Virus record (IMG/VR): IMGVR_UViG_3300007759_000008
Coordinates: 1 to 42,696 of that record
From: a virus
Length of the DNA: 42,696 nucleotides
Direction: 5' to 3' (one strand)
Under the pieces are notes generated by a model, which saw nothing but the letters and a program-made list of their open reading frames with translations, had not been told where the DNA came from and ran no database searches. The position numbers and the translations under genes are program-made. Shown here piece by piece: positions 1 to 6,827 of this stretch; positions within the stretch are counted from its first letter, which is position 1, and each line of letters opens with the position of its first letter.

Positions 1-501
1 CCCGGTAATGACGGCGGTTCTGGTGGCGGCGGCGGCGACCAAGGCGGGGGCACACAGTCCGGCGGTTCCGGTAATGCCGGTGAAGGCTACGACGGCGGAA
101 ACGGACAGTCCGGGTACTACCCCATCGCGAACGGGGGCGGCGGTGGAGGCGGTGCTGGCGCTGCCGGTGGAACGGGTTCCTCCGCTGATGGCGGGATCGG
201 GACCACGATGACGTACACCAGCAGCGACTACGAGGTCGCTGGTGGTGGCGGCTCGGGTTACCGGGACTGGTGGGGCAATTGGTACACGAAGAAGGGCGGA
301 GGCAGCGACGGGAACGGCACCGGTAACGACACGACGAACACTGCCAACCAAAAGTACGGCGCCGGAAACTTTGCCCAGACCACCAACCCGTATGGCGGGA
401 CGAACACGGGCGGCGGTGGTGGCTGCCACGGCAGGTACAACACCAGCCTCTACGGCGGAACCGGTGGCTCCGGCGTGGTCGAACTGCGCTGGCTCACCTA
501 G
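1..501 (+). CDS. glycine-rich tail-fibre adhesin, C-terminal part
   Basis: The reading frame is open from the first base, so the N-terminus lies outside the window. The visible 166 residues are dominated by glycine runs mixed with Ser, Asn, Thr and Tyr, and end in GGSGVVELRW. This composition and the GGSGxVxxRx ending are familiar from glycine-rich adhesin domains at the tips of phage tail fibres, where glycine loops contact the receptor. Codons end mostly in C or G, unlike nearly all genes after 1200. The next gene follows 8 bases later behind an AGGAGG ribosome site. A structural or adhesin role is inferred from composition only. Confidence 0.6.
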   Translation, partial: PGNDGGSGGGGGDQGGGTQSGGSGNAGEGYDGGNGQSGYYPIANGGGGGGGAGAAGGTGSSADGGIGTTMTYTSSDYEVAGGGGSGYRDWWGNWYTKKGGGSDGNGTGNDTTNTANQKYGAGNFAQTTNPYGGTNTGGGGGCHGRYNTSLYGGTGGSGVVELRWLT

Positions 502-509
502 GAGGACTC

Positions 510-1028
510 ATGGCGCACTTCGCAGAAATCGGTTCCGACAACATCGTCCTACGGGTTCTCGCTGTCCCAAACGACGAGGAACACCGTGGGCAGGAGTACC
601 TAGCCGACGACCTCGGCCTCGGCGGCACATGGATTCAGACCTCGTACTGGACACATGGAGGCGTCCACTACGGCGAGGACGGAGAACCTGACGGCGGCAA
701 CCCGCTCCACTTGAACTTCGCAGGCATCGGTCACTCATGGGATGGCACGGGCTTCAAAGCCCCACAGCCCTACCCGTCGTGGGTTCTGAGTGACGGCTAC
801 GAGTGGGAGCCGCCCACCCCCCGCACAAACGATGGCTACATCTGGGACGAGGACTCGACCTCATGGGTCAAGCCTGACAGTCCGTACCCGTCATGGATCT
901 GGAACGACGAGCATGGAATGTGGCAGCCGCCCCTTCCGTACCCCGGCGTGTTCACCGAAGACGGCCCGCAGACACCGTTCTACGAGTGGGACGAGGACAC
1001 GACCTCATGGGTTGAGGTCGGAACTTGA
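510..1028 (+). CDS. tail-associated structural protein with Trp-rich repeats
   Basis: 172 residues starting MAHFAEIGSDNIVLRVLAVP, an N-terminus recurrent in structural proteins of marine phages. The C-terminal half (from about residue 83) holds two copies of a module with the order PYPSW, a W-E/Q-P-P stretch, then WDED-S/T-TSWV. A third copy is found in the broken gene just downstream. AGGAGG lies 5 to 10 bases before the ATG. The product is probably a tail-fibre or particle-surface protein. The family is recognised, but I know of no biochemical function. Codon use is GC-rich like the upstream adhesin. Confidence 0.65.
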   Translation: MAHFAEIGSDNIVLRVLAVPNDEEHRGQEYLADDLGLGGTWIQTSYWTHGGVHYGEDGEPDGGNPLHLNFAGIGHSWDGTGFKAPQPYPSWVLSDGYEWEPPTPRTNDGYIWDEDSTSWVKPDSPYPSWIWNDEHGMWQPPLPYPGVFTEDGPQTPFYEWDEDTTSWVEVGT

Positions 1029-1051
1029 AGAATCTAAGGTAAGGAGCAACT

Positions 1052-1190
1052 ATGGCTACTGCATACCCCGCAACCGTTCCCGTCGTGGAGTTTGAATGAA
1101 GAAAGTATGTGGGAGGCTCCCGTCCCCAATCCAGAAGATGGCAGGGTATGGGATGAACCCTCGCAGTCGTGGGTGGAGCGGACTCCCTAG
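1052..1190 (+). pseudogene. small Trp-rich module gene broken by one extra base
   Basis: The ATG at 1052 follows AAGGAG at good spacing, but its frame stops after 15 codons (TGA 1097-1099). Dropping one C from the CCCC run at 1066-1069 restores a 45-residue protein beginning MATAYPQPFPSW and containing MWEAPVPNP and WDEPSQSWVE, ending at TAG 1188-1190. This repeats the module of the preceding gene almost point for point. It could be a real frameshift mutation, a +1 recoding event at the C run, or a homopolymer error in the sequence. The restored frame leaves little doubt that the gene was once, or still is, coding. Confidence 0.6.
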
Positions 1191-1198
1191 GTGGTGCT

Positions 1199-1999
1199 AT
1201 GAAAAATATTATTCATGAAAAATTTGAGGGTGATTGGCTTAACGGTTGGACTGGTAAGGCCCATAATGCCTATACGACTTCGAGTTCTCATGATGGACAA
1301 ACTGGGTTGAGGATTCTTTTCCGGCAGGGTTCTCATTATGGAAGCGATTTAAGGAAGGATATTGATCCTACCCGCCACATTAAGATGGGGTATTGGGTTA
1401 GGGTTGCTTCTAATTGGAACAGCAATTCGACTGGGAAGTTTGTGGGGTTTGCCGATTTACGCTGGAAGGATGATCAGGGCAGATCTTATGCTCATGGTAA
1501 TCGTAAGCCGGTTGATAATGGTTTCTCGTTTCGTACATGGTTTGGTAAGACTAAGAACGGGGAGCTTCCTTTGGGTATGTATGTTTATCATGCCGGTCAG
1601 AAGAAGGCTTGGGGTGATTCTATAAAGGTGGGTTCTATTAAGGTTGGCCATCCGCACGCTTTTTTTCAGGTTGAAGCGGATTTGGATGCTGGTTTTGTCA
1701 AGTGCAGACTAGACAGCGGTGCATGGACGCAGCACGATATTTCTGTTGGTGATGAAACGGAGATTACTTTGGCTTGGTTGGATGGCTATTATGGCGGGTG
1801 GATGAAGTCTCCTTTCAATATGGCGATAGATATTGATTCATATAGATTGGATGACATGTCGGCTCCTGAGCCCCCGCCGGAACCGGTTGTTCCTGCAAGG
1901 CCTGATCCGATTGAGGATGTTAGAAACAATCCCGGCGATGAGTCGATTGCTAGCCGGTTGAGAAAGTTGGCGGATGAGGTTGAATCCCTAGAGCAATAG
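1199..1999 (+). CDS. PL14-like polysaccharide lyase, jelly-roll fold
   Basis: 266 residues from ATG 1199; an earlier in-frame GTG at 1169 overlaps the module gene and lacks a good ribosome site. The pattern MGYWVRV, then GKFVGFADLRW, an aromatic W-F stretch, GMYVYHAGQ, and finally GYYGG followed by a D-I-D-S-Y strand follows the order of conserved strands in family 14 polysaccharide lyases (alginate/glucuronan lyases) and related concanavalin-like folds. A proline-rich linker (near 224-240) leads to a short C-terminal coiled coil. A likely role is cleavage or binding of host surface glycans. No catalytic residue can be assigned with certainty. This is the first AT-ending-codon gene after the GC-rich block. 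Confidence 0.5.
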   Translation: MKNIIHEKFEGDWLNGWTGKAHNAYTTSSSHDGQTGLRILFRQGSHYGSDLRKDIDPTRHIKMGYWVRVASNWNSNSTGKFVGFADLRWKDDQGRSYAHGNRKPVDNGFSFRTWFGKTKNGELPLGMYVYHAGQKKAWGDSIKVGSIKVGHPHAFFQVEADLDAGFVKCRLDSGAWTQHDISVGDETEITLAWLDGYYGGWMKSPFNMAIDIDSYRLDDMSAPEPPPEPVVPARPDPIEDVRNNPGDESIASRLRKLADEVESLEQ

Positions 2000-2008
2000 T
2001 GGTAGACT
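1980..2008 (+). promoter_or_regulatory. putative sigma70-like promoter
   Basis: TTGAAT at 1980-1985 and TAGACT at 2003-2008 are separated by exactly 17 bases and lie 25 bases upstream of the ATG at 2033. The decamer GTGGTAGACT (1999-2008) occurs again at 36092-36101 before another gene. Inferred from motif and spacing only. Confidence 0.4.
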
Positions 2009-2032
2009 GTTCTATTGTAAGAAGGGATTCTG

Positions 2033-2365
2033 ATGGGCAGAGAGCTACCAACTGATTGCACCGATTGTGGCGGCGTTTTGTATTGGGGCGATTTTGGCCC
2101 GTTTAATGAGGGCATGCTGGGCACTATTTGTGTCTGTAACCCCAGATGGGTTAGTGTTAAAAGCAAGTTGCGGTTGCTAATTGAAATGTACAGGGATCAC
2201 CATAGAGGGGTCGATATTTCTGAAAGGGATGAGGCCATCGAGGCGTTAGATTGGGTCATGAATGAGGTCTGGATGCTTCGTGCTGAGAATCGTGAGTTGC
2301 GTATTATGGGTTGGCTTCCTGTGAGAGATGTATCTGAAGAGATAGGAGATGATGGCTATGAGTGA
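2033..2365 (+). CDS. hypothetical protein with CxxC/CxC motif
   Basis: 110 residues. C9-x2-C12 and C33-x-C35 in the first third suggest a small zinc-binding knuckle; the rest (about 48-95) is charged and helical. AAGAAGGGA precedes the ATG by 7 bases, and a promoter-like element lies 25 bases upstream. The gene ends inside the start of the next small ORF, so the two are probably co-translated. I do not recognise the family. It sits between the lyase and the endolysin, so a late-gene role is plausible but not shown. Confidence 0.6.
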   Translation: MGRELPTDCTDCGGVLYWGDFGPFNEGMLGTICVCNPRWVSVKSKLRLLIEMYRDHHRGVDISERDEAIEALDWVMNEVWMLRAENRELRIMGWLPVRDVSEEIGDDGYE

Positions 2366-2510
2366 TAATTTGAATCCTACGGCAGAGGAGATCTTTGCTG
2401 AGTTGAACAACACCCCCGAGGGTAAGGTTCAGTTGGAGCTGGCTGCTTTGCGTGTTCTTGTCGCTAAGCAGCAGTTGAAGTTGGCTGAGCAGGAAGAAGA
2501 GAATGAGTGA
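2358..2510 (+). CDS. small helical acidic protein
   Basis: 50 residues, MSDNLNPTAEEIFAELNN at the N-terminus and an E/K/Q-rich C-terminal helix. It is supported by AGGAG at 2344-2348 (9 bases before ATG 2358; ATG 2352 in the same frame is an alternative) and by tight overlaps: it begins inside the stop region of the 110-residue gene and ends one base into the endolysin start. The family is not recognised. Its position directly before the endolysin suggests translational coupling. Confidence 0.55.
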   Translation: MSDNLNPTAEEIFAELNNTPEGKVQLELAALRVLVAKQQLKLAEQEEENE

Positions 2511-3214
2511 TGATTCCTGTCACTGGTTCTAATGTTGATCTAAGCTTGTTGCATCCTCGTTTTAAGTTGCGGTTGGATGCTTTTTTTGCTGATGCTCGCA
2601 TTAAGGGACGGGTTTCTGTGGTTTCTGCCTGCAGGACGTATGCTCAGCAGAAGTGGTTTTATGACCGCTATAAGTCTGGTAGGGGGAATCTTGCTGCTAA
2701 TCCTGATTGGAATCGCCCGGATGGGTTTTTTAAGGGAAGTTTCCATCAGGTGCAAGATGATGGTTTTTGTTATGCTGTGGACTTTAGGCTTATTGGTGGC
2801 GGGTTGAAGCAGTGGGAGGTCAGCAATATAGCCAAGTCTTATGGTCTTTATCCTACTGTTGAAAGCGAGTGGTGGCACCATCAGCCTAGAGATGGCGACG
2901 ATTGGTTTGATGCTCCTTTGGTGGTTGAGGACAAGTGTGCTACTCGTGAATATAAGGTTGATTGGGCGGGGGTTTTTGAGTACCTGAATGATCTTGAAAA
3001 ACAGGTTAAAGAGTCACCGATTCGCATTAAGGAACGGTCAGACCGCGTGAAGTGCCTTCAGAGCCGTTTAGGGGCCGCTGGGCACGATGCTGGCATCCCT
3101 GATGGTATCTTTGGCCGGAAAACTCGGAAGGCCGTCAGATCGCTTCAGAGGGCGTCTGGGCTGAAATCTGATGGGGTGGTTGGTCCTAATACTTGGAAGG
3201 CGCTCTGGTTGTAG
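2510..3214 (+). CDS. endolysin: M15-type peptidase plus peptidoglycan-binding domain
   Basis: 234 residues. Residues about 1-125 form a VanY/M15-like zinc peptidase: SACRTYAQQ, SFH (H79), AVDF (D91) and EWWHH (H123/H124) correspond to the usual H, D, H zinc ligands. Residues about 172-234 are a peptidoglycan-binding type 1 repeat (LQSRLGAAG, DGIFGRKTRKAV, DGVVGPNTWKAL). The enzyme should cut peptide cross-links of host peptidoglycan at lysis. ATG 2510 overlaps the upstream stop by one base (TGATG); GTG 2507 is an alternative. A single-membrane-segment ORF follows immediately. Confidence 0.88.
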   Translation: MIPVTGSNVDLSLLHPRFKLRLDAFFADARIKGRVSVVSACRTYAQQKWFYDRYKSGRGNLAANPDWNRPDGFFKGSFHQVQDDGFCYAVDFRLIGGGLKQWEVSNIAKSYGLYPTVESEWWHHQPRDGDDWFDAPLVVEDKCATREYKVDWAGVFEYLNDLEKQVKESPIRIKERSDRVKCLQSRLGAAGHDAGIPDGIFGRKTRKAVRSLQRASGLKSDGVVGPNTWKALWL

Positions 3215-3325
3215 ATGGGTGGCCGGCATTCTCTTATTCAGAGAAAGCTATTTTTGTGGAGCATCATCCCAGCCACTGTCATTATTTGTCTCTGGATTTA
3301 TGATCTTGTTACTGCTATCATGTAG
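3215..3325 (+). CDS. 36-residue membrane protein, possible holin-like
   Basis: The ORF begins on the base after the endolysin stop. It encodes a short basic N-terminus (HSLIQRK) and one strong hydrophobic segment, about residues 12-36 (LFLWSIIPATVIICLWIYDL). Position after the endolysin and the lone transmembrane helix fit a small lysis accessory or pinholin-like protein, but a clear r1t-type holin exists at 23915, so this could be an antiholin or an unrelated membrane peptide. There is no strong separate ribosome site; coupling to endolysin translation is likely. Confidence 0.45.
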   Translation: MGGRHSLIQRKLFLWSIIPATVIICLWIYDLVTAIM

Positions 3326-3340
3326 GTGTGGGGTGATTTT

Positions 3341-4087
3341 ATGAGTGATGATGAATCCCTTTCTGATGAAGAAAGAAACGCTAATGTTGCTAAGGCTGAA
3401 GCTGAAGCTAAGAAGGCTGCTGCTGAGGCCGAGAAGGCTTTGGCTGAGGCTCGTAAAGCAAATGCTGAGGCGGATCAGGCTGAGTTGAGTGTTCGTTTAG
3501 AGCACATTGAGGTTGATCAGGCTGAGAATGCTGCTGATAATCGTGCTGCTGGTGATGAGTTTCACCATATTTACCGGTTTGTTGGCGGTGTTGATGGTGG
3601 CAGTGTTGAGAGGTGTATGAAGAAGTTGACTCAATGGTCTCGCCTCGATCCGGGGTGTGATATTGAGGTCATATTTTATTCTCCGGGTGGCGCTGTAATC
3701 TCCGGGCTTGCATTGTTCGATTATATAAGGTCTCTTGCGAATCAAGGGCATCGTATAACAACAGGTGCTACTGGTATGGCTGCGAGTATGGGCAGCATCC
3801 TTGTTCAGGCCGGTGATCATAGATGGATGTCTGCTGAGGCTTGGTATATGATTCATAGGGCCGCTTTTGGTGCGGCAGGAAAAACTTTTGAGATCGAAGA
3901 TGAAGTTGAGTGGGTTAAGAGGATCGAGAGAAGAATTATCGCTATCTTTTGTGCTAATTCTAAGCTGACTCCTCAAAAGATTAAGAGGAACTGGCATCGT
4001 AAAGATTGGTGGTTGGATGCAGACGAGTGTCTTTCTATTGGGCTGGTCGATGAGATAAGAGGCGGGTTTAGTGAAGGTATGGATTGA
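3341..4087 (+). CDS. ClpP-like serine protease, probable prohead protease
   Basis: 248 residues from ATG 3341; GTG 3326 in the same frame is a weaker start. Residues about 8-60 are an Ala/Glu/Lys-rich coiled coil with AEAEAKKAA-type repeats. The remainder is a ClpP/SppA-type fold: GMAASMG gives S149, MIHRAAFG gives H172, and KDWWLDADE gives D222, with spacings close to those of ClpP. Phage proteins of this type mature capsids or remove scaffold. It is odd that no capsid or portal gene is adjacent; it follows the lysis genes and precedes a ferredoxin. The coiled coil might act as, or bind, a scaffold. Confidence 0.8.
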   Translation: MSDDESLSDEERNANVAKAEAEAKKAAAEAEKALAEARKANAEADQAELSVRLEHIEVDQAENAADNRAAGDEFHHIYRFVGGVDGGSVERCMKKLTQWSRLDPGCDIEVIFYSPGGAVISGLALFDYIRSLANQGHRITTGATGMAASMGSILVQAGDHRWMSAEAWYMIHRAAFGAAGKTFEIEDEVEWVKRIERRIIAIFCANSKLTPQKIKRNWHRKDWWLDADECLSIGLVDEIRGGFSEGMD

Positions 4088-4337
4088 TCAGGACTTATGT
4101 ACCGGCGATGGACTGTGTGAGGAGATCTGTCCTGCTATATTTCAAATGCATGATGATGGCTTGGCTTATGTGAAGGAAGCACATTGGGATACGATATTTG
4201 GTCCAAACTATCAAACAAGGCCGGTATATCGAATGGCTGATGGACTCGCCACAGTTCCTGACGGCGAGTTGGAGAATGCTATTGACGCTGCCGACGAGTG
4301 CCCAGGGGAATGCATTTACCTTGAGGTAGACGGCTAG
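4071..4337 (+). CDS. actinobacterial-type single-cluster ferredoxin
   Basis: 88 residues starting MKVWIDQDLCTGDGLC. Cluster motif C10-x2-D13-x2-C16-x3-C20-P, with a second motif ECPGEC (C77, C81). The spacing is that of a [4Fe-4S]/[3Fe-4S] ferredoxin in which the second cysteine is replaced by Asp. C10, D13, C16 and C77 would hold the cluster, and C20 with C81 could form a disulfide, as in Pyrococcus ferredoxin. It overlaps the protease gene by 17 bases, so it belongs to that operon. It would pass electrons to a host or phage partner, such as a P450, reductase or metabolic enzyme; no partner is visible here. A host-derived auxiliary gene is the likely reading. Confidence 0.82.
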   Translation: MKVWIDQDLCTGDGLCEEICPAIFQMHDDGLAYVKEAHWDTIFGPNYQTRPVYRMADGLATVPDGELENAIDAADECPGECIYLEVDG

Positions 4338-4366
4338 CTCTGTTAGCTATTAGATGTCTGTAGTGG

Positions 4367-4372
4367 TATAAT
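4367..4372 (+). promoter_or_regulatory. putative -10 element before the head-tail connector gene
   Basis: A perfect TATAAT in the context GTGGTATAATCTT sits in the 53-base gap after the ferredoxin gene, 18 bases upstream of ATG 4391, with AGAGGAAAG as ribosome site between them. The -35 region (TTAGCT at 4343) is weak. Related GGTATAAT elements occur at 21571 and 38912. Confidence 0.45.
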
Positions 4373-4390
4373 CTTGTTAGAGGAAAGTCG

Positions 4391-5338
4391 ATGGATGACG
4401 TAAAGATTAATACCAGTAAGGTTGTAACGTTGTCGTTGGGTGCAGATCCAGACAGCAATACAGTCAACGCTACCTTGTACCACGAATTTGATGACAGTAG
4501 TGTGGTGCAGGCTTCTACTGCGTGTACACGCACGGCTGCTGGTACTTATACTATTACGTATGGTGAATCTGCGACTAATTCCAACAATTACGTATTGTCT
4601 CAAGGTGGGGTTCATAAAGTGGTTTTTTCATATTCTATTAGTTCAGTTGCGTATACAAGCGAGTCGTATATGAATGTTTACACTCCTTATATAACATCAG
4701 CGCAGTTCTTTTCTAATAATTCTGATATGCAGGCAAACTACGGGGCCAAATTTGATGATCTGGAGAAGAAGGCCAGAAGGATCATTAACACGTTTTGCGG
4801 CCAGACTTTTGATTATTATGGAAGTAAGAGTTTCATTATTGATGGCACAGATAACCGTTATTTGAGGCTGCCTTATCCTATGGATACGTTGACAACCGTT
4901 GTGGCTGATTCGGGGGATAGCGATGCTGAGACTATTCATGATAGTTCTGACTCTACATTGAGTAATTTAGAAAAGTTTAATTCTATGGGGAATTTCGGCT
5001 CATCGTATTCGATCAGATTCAAGAATAAGGTTTCTGATACCAGGAAGAGCTACATTGCTAGGACCTATTCTAATAAGTTTAATAGTAAGTCTGATTACAA
5101 GGTGACTGGCAGTTTTGGCTGGCGTTATGTCCCTAGCAACGTTTTAAATGCTGCGGAGTTGCTGATTCTGGACTTGATGAATGATGATGTGGAGTTTAGG
5201 CGTCATCGTGTTAACTATGTTGCTATGGACTCTACTCGGTATAGGTTTGATGGTGATTACTTTGGCTCTACTGGCAATGTAGACGCCGACATTCTTTTGA
5301 TGGATTATACTTTATATGTAATGGATTATGTGGGGTGA
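4391..5338 (+). CDS. head-tail connector (gp6-like) with N-terminal beta domain
   Basis: 315 residues. Residues about 1-98 look like an Ig-like beta domain rich in Ser and Thr. The rest holds a helical adaptor-type region: FDDLEKKARRIINTFCGQTF near residue 120, and YKVTGSFGWRYVPSNVLNAAELLILDLMND near 236-265, which matches the 'G-x-x-G-W-x-x-V-P-x-x-V-x-x-A' stretch of phage connector proteins that bind the portal ring. It heads a run of neck genes and has its own promoter-like element. The assignment rests on that motif and on gene order. Confidence 0.62.
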   Translation: MDDVKINTSKVVTLSLGADPDSNTVNATLYHEFDDSSVVQASTACTRTAAGTYTITYGESATNSNNYVLSQGGVHKVVFSYSISSVAYTSESYMNVYTPYITSAQFFSNNSDMQANYGAKFDDLEKKARRIINTFCGQTFDYYGSKSFIIDGTDNRYLRLPYPMDTLTTVVADSGDSDAETIHDSSDSTLSNLEKFNSMGNFGSSYSIRFKNKVSDTRKSYIARTYSNKFNSKSDYKVTGSFGWRYVPSNVLNAAELLILDLMNDDVEFRRHRVNYVAMDSTRYRFDGDYFGSTGNVDADILLMDYTLYVMDYVG

Positions 5339-5343
5339 GCTAA

Positions 5344-5718
5344 GTGTCTTTTCAAACCTTTATGCGTTTCCCACACATGGTAGATGTGCATTTCTATAGC
5401 GAGTCTGAGAGTGCATCCGGGCAGGTTGTTCCTGACTACTATTTCAGTAGAACGATTAATGCTCATGTAGCGCCGGTGGGTACTGTAAGAAAGACTGCCC
5501 CTTATGTGACTGAGAATGCTGAGTATGGTGTTCACATTCCTCGGCATTTTGAAGATAAGATTACTTATGATTCGAGGTTGTATAATATCCGTGATAGTCA
5601 TGGCAATGTTTTAGAGGCTGGTCCTTTGGAAATTGTGTCTATTGTAAAAAGGCCGGGGTATTCAGGTAGATTGAATCATCTTCATGTTAAAGCACGTGTT
5701 GTTGTGGAGTCTAAGTAA
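5344..5718 (+). CDS. head closure / stopper-like neck protein
   Basis: 124 residues from GTG 5344, preceded by GGGGTGAGC; ATG 5362 is possible but would remove the conserved-looking start. It is mostly beta, with YNIRDSHGNVLEAGPLEIVSIVKRPGYSGRLNHLHVKARVV near the C-terminus, typical of small beta-barrel head-completion proteins (SPP1 gp16-like). Gene order (connector, this gene, a 144-residue protein, a tail-terminator-size protein, major tail protein) fits the standard siphovirus neck cassette. Sequence alone gives only weak family evidence. Confidence 0.5.
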   Translation: MSFQTFMRFPHMVDVHFYSESESASGQVVPDYYFSRTINAHVAPVGTVRKTAPYVTENAEYGVHIPRHFEDKITYDSRLYNIRDSHGNVLEAGPLEIVSIVKRPGYSGRLNHLHVKARVVVESK

Positions 5719-6152
5719 TGGTAAAGATAGACATTAAGGGCGCTCATGCTCTGAAGAGTATGGCTAGGCGCCTCCAGGGGTCCAATATCATAGTGTATTC
5801 GGCTATAGCTGCTCACGGCGATTCTGCTGCTAAGAATGTTGAGAGTCTCATTCATGAGCATTTCCCTGAGCAGGCCAGTCATTTGTCTGTGAGCCATACT
5901 GTTGATTTAACAAGTTTACACCTTATAATTTCTGGTACAAGCCAGTATGGAGCCTATATTGTTTCTACTGCTAGCATGGATTTTGATGACAGTGGCGGCA
6001 TGAGTGGCGAGATGAGTTATAATAATGTGTCTGATGGCGGTGTAAAGTCCGTTATTGATGGTATTCAGAAGATAGTGGCATCTGAGATGTCTAATCTTGC
6101 TGAAGAGGTCTCAAAGTCCGTTACAGCGGAGGTGGCCGGTGCCAGACTATAG
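5718..6152 (+). CDS. neck / tail-completion protein (HK97 gp10-like position)
   Basis: 144 residues, beginning MVKIDIKGAHALKSMARRL and ending in a helical SNLAEEVSKSVTAEV segment. The region HTVDLTSLHLIISGTSQYGAYI resembles the central core of HK97 gp10-like tail-completion proteins, which often carry a G-x-x-Y-A/G-x-x-V pattern. The ATG overlaps the previous stop by one base (TAATG) and the gene overlaps the next by 14 bases. A function in head-tail joining is inferred from position and size. Confidence 0.45.
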   Translation: MVKIDIKGAHALKSMARRLQGSNIIVYSAIAAHGDSAAKNVESLIHEHFPEQASHLSVSHTVDLTSLHLIISGTSQYGAYIVSTASMDFDDSGGMSGEMSYNNVSDGGVKSVIDGIQKIVASEMSNLAEEVSKSVTAEVAGARL

Positions 6153-6597
6153 CGATCAGATAATTGCTTACGATTTTAACGATGAGCTTAAGCGAAACTA
6201 TGGGATGAAGGAAATTGCCGGTAAGACTGTCAAGATCTTTCCTATGGTGGCTCCGAATGATCAAAAGCCCCCATTTATAGTATATTACTGGCTTCCGGGC
6301 CACATAGCGTCTAGCGCCTACCTTCTAAGGGAAGATACGTTGCGCTACGTTATTTACGATTCTGATGCAGATCGATGCTTCAGGATAAGTAATAAAATTA
6401 TTAGTATGTTTGATACAGGTGGCGGGCCAAGGGGTCCTGGGACCGATACTACTGTTACATCCACGGTTAATGTAAATAACACTACTAATCGAGTTCTGGG
6501 ATCTAGGCTGATAGGGTCTAGGTCTAACCAACCTCTTGAAAAGGAGGGCTGGTACTCTGTCCAATTGGACTTTTCCGTCATGTATGTAGCGGGATAG
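6139..6597 (+). CDS. putative tail terminator protein
   Basis: 152 residues from GTG 6139, chosen because GGAGG lies 5 bases upstream; longer TTG readings would run far into the previous gene. It starts MPDYSDQIIAYDFNDELKRN and includes a beta region ending LEKEGWYSVQLDFSVMYVAG. Proteins of this size directly upstream of the major tail gene usually cap the tail tube at the head end. Residues about 95-115 form a Gly/Thr/Asn-rich loop. The call is based on synteny. Confidence 0.5.
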   Translation: MPDYSDQIIAYDFNDELKRNYGMKEIAGKTVKIFPMVAPNDQKPPFIVYYWLPGHIASSAYLLREDTLRYVIYDSDADRCFRISNKIISMFDTGGGPRGPGTDTTVTSTVNVNNTTNRVLGSRLIGSRSNQPLEKEGWYSVQLDFSVMYVAG

Positions 6598-6611
6598 TAT
6601 TCGCAATAGAA

Positions 6612-6812
6612 ATGAAAATAAGGTATACTGCTATTACATATGTGGGAAAGGCCTCTGGCTTTACTGCCCGTATTGGCGGCACTCAGTATGAGTTTGAGTG
6701 GCAAAACGCTGTAGGGGTGGGGAGTCGTAAGGACGAAGTGCTCTTAGAGCACGCACAGAAAATAGCAAAATGGAGGGACAAGCGTGGTAAGCGCATGTTC
6801 ATTCTTGAATAA
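6612..6812 (+). CDS. small basic protein of unknown function
   Basis: 66 residues, mixed beta then a basic helix (EHAQKIAKWRDKRGKRMFILE). No clear Shine-Dalgarno precedes the ATG. A TAGTAT at 6595-6600, overlapping the upstream stop, could act as a -10 and give a very short leader. Codon use matches its neighbours and it fits exactly between the tail terminator and the major tail protein. The family is not recognised. Confidence 0.5.
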   Translation: MKIRYTAITYVGKASGFTARIGGTQYEFEWQNAVGVGSRKDEVLLEHAQKIAKWRDKRGKRMFILE

Positions 6813-6827
6813 TTTAGGAGGAAAATA

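Noticed and set aside
242-691. 149-codon plus-strand ORF in the GC-rich block
   Set aside because: It is an out-of-frame shadow over the glycine-rich adhesin and the next gene. Its Arg/Thr/Pro-rich product is typical of shifted GC-rich codons.
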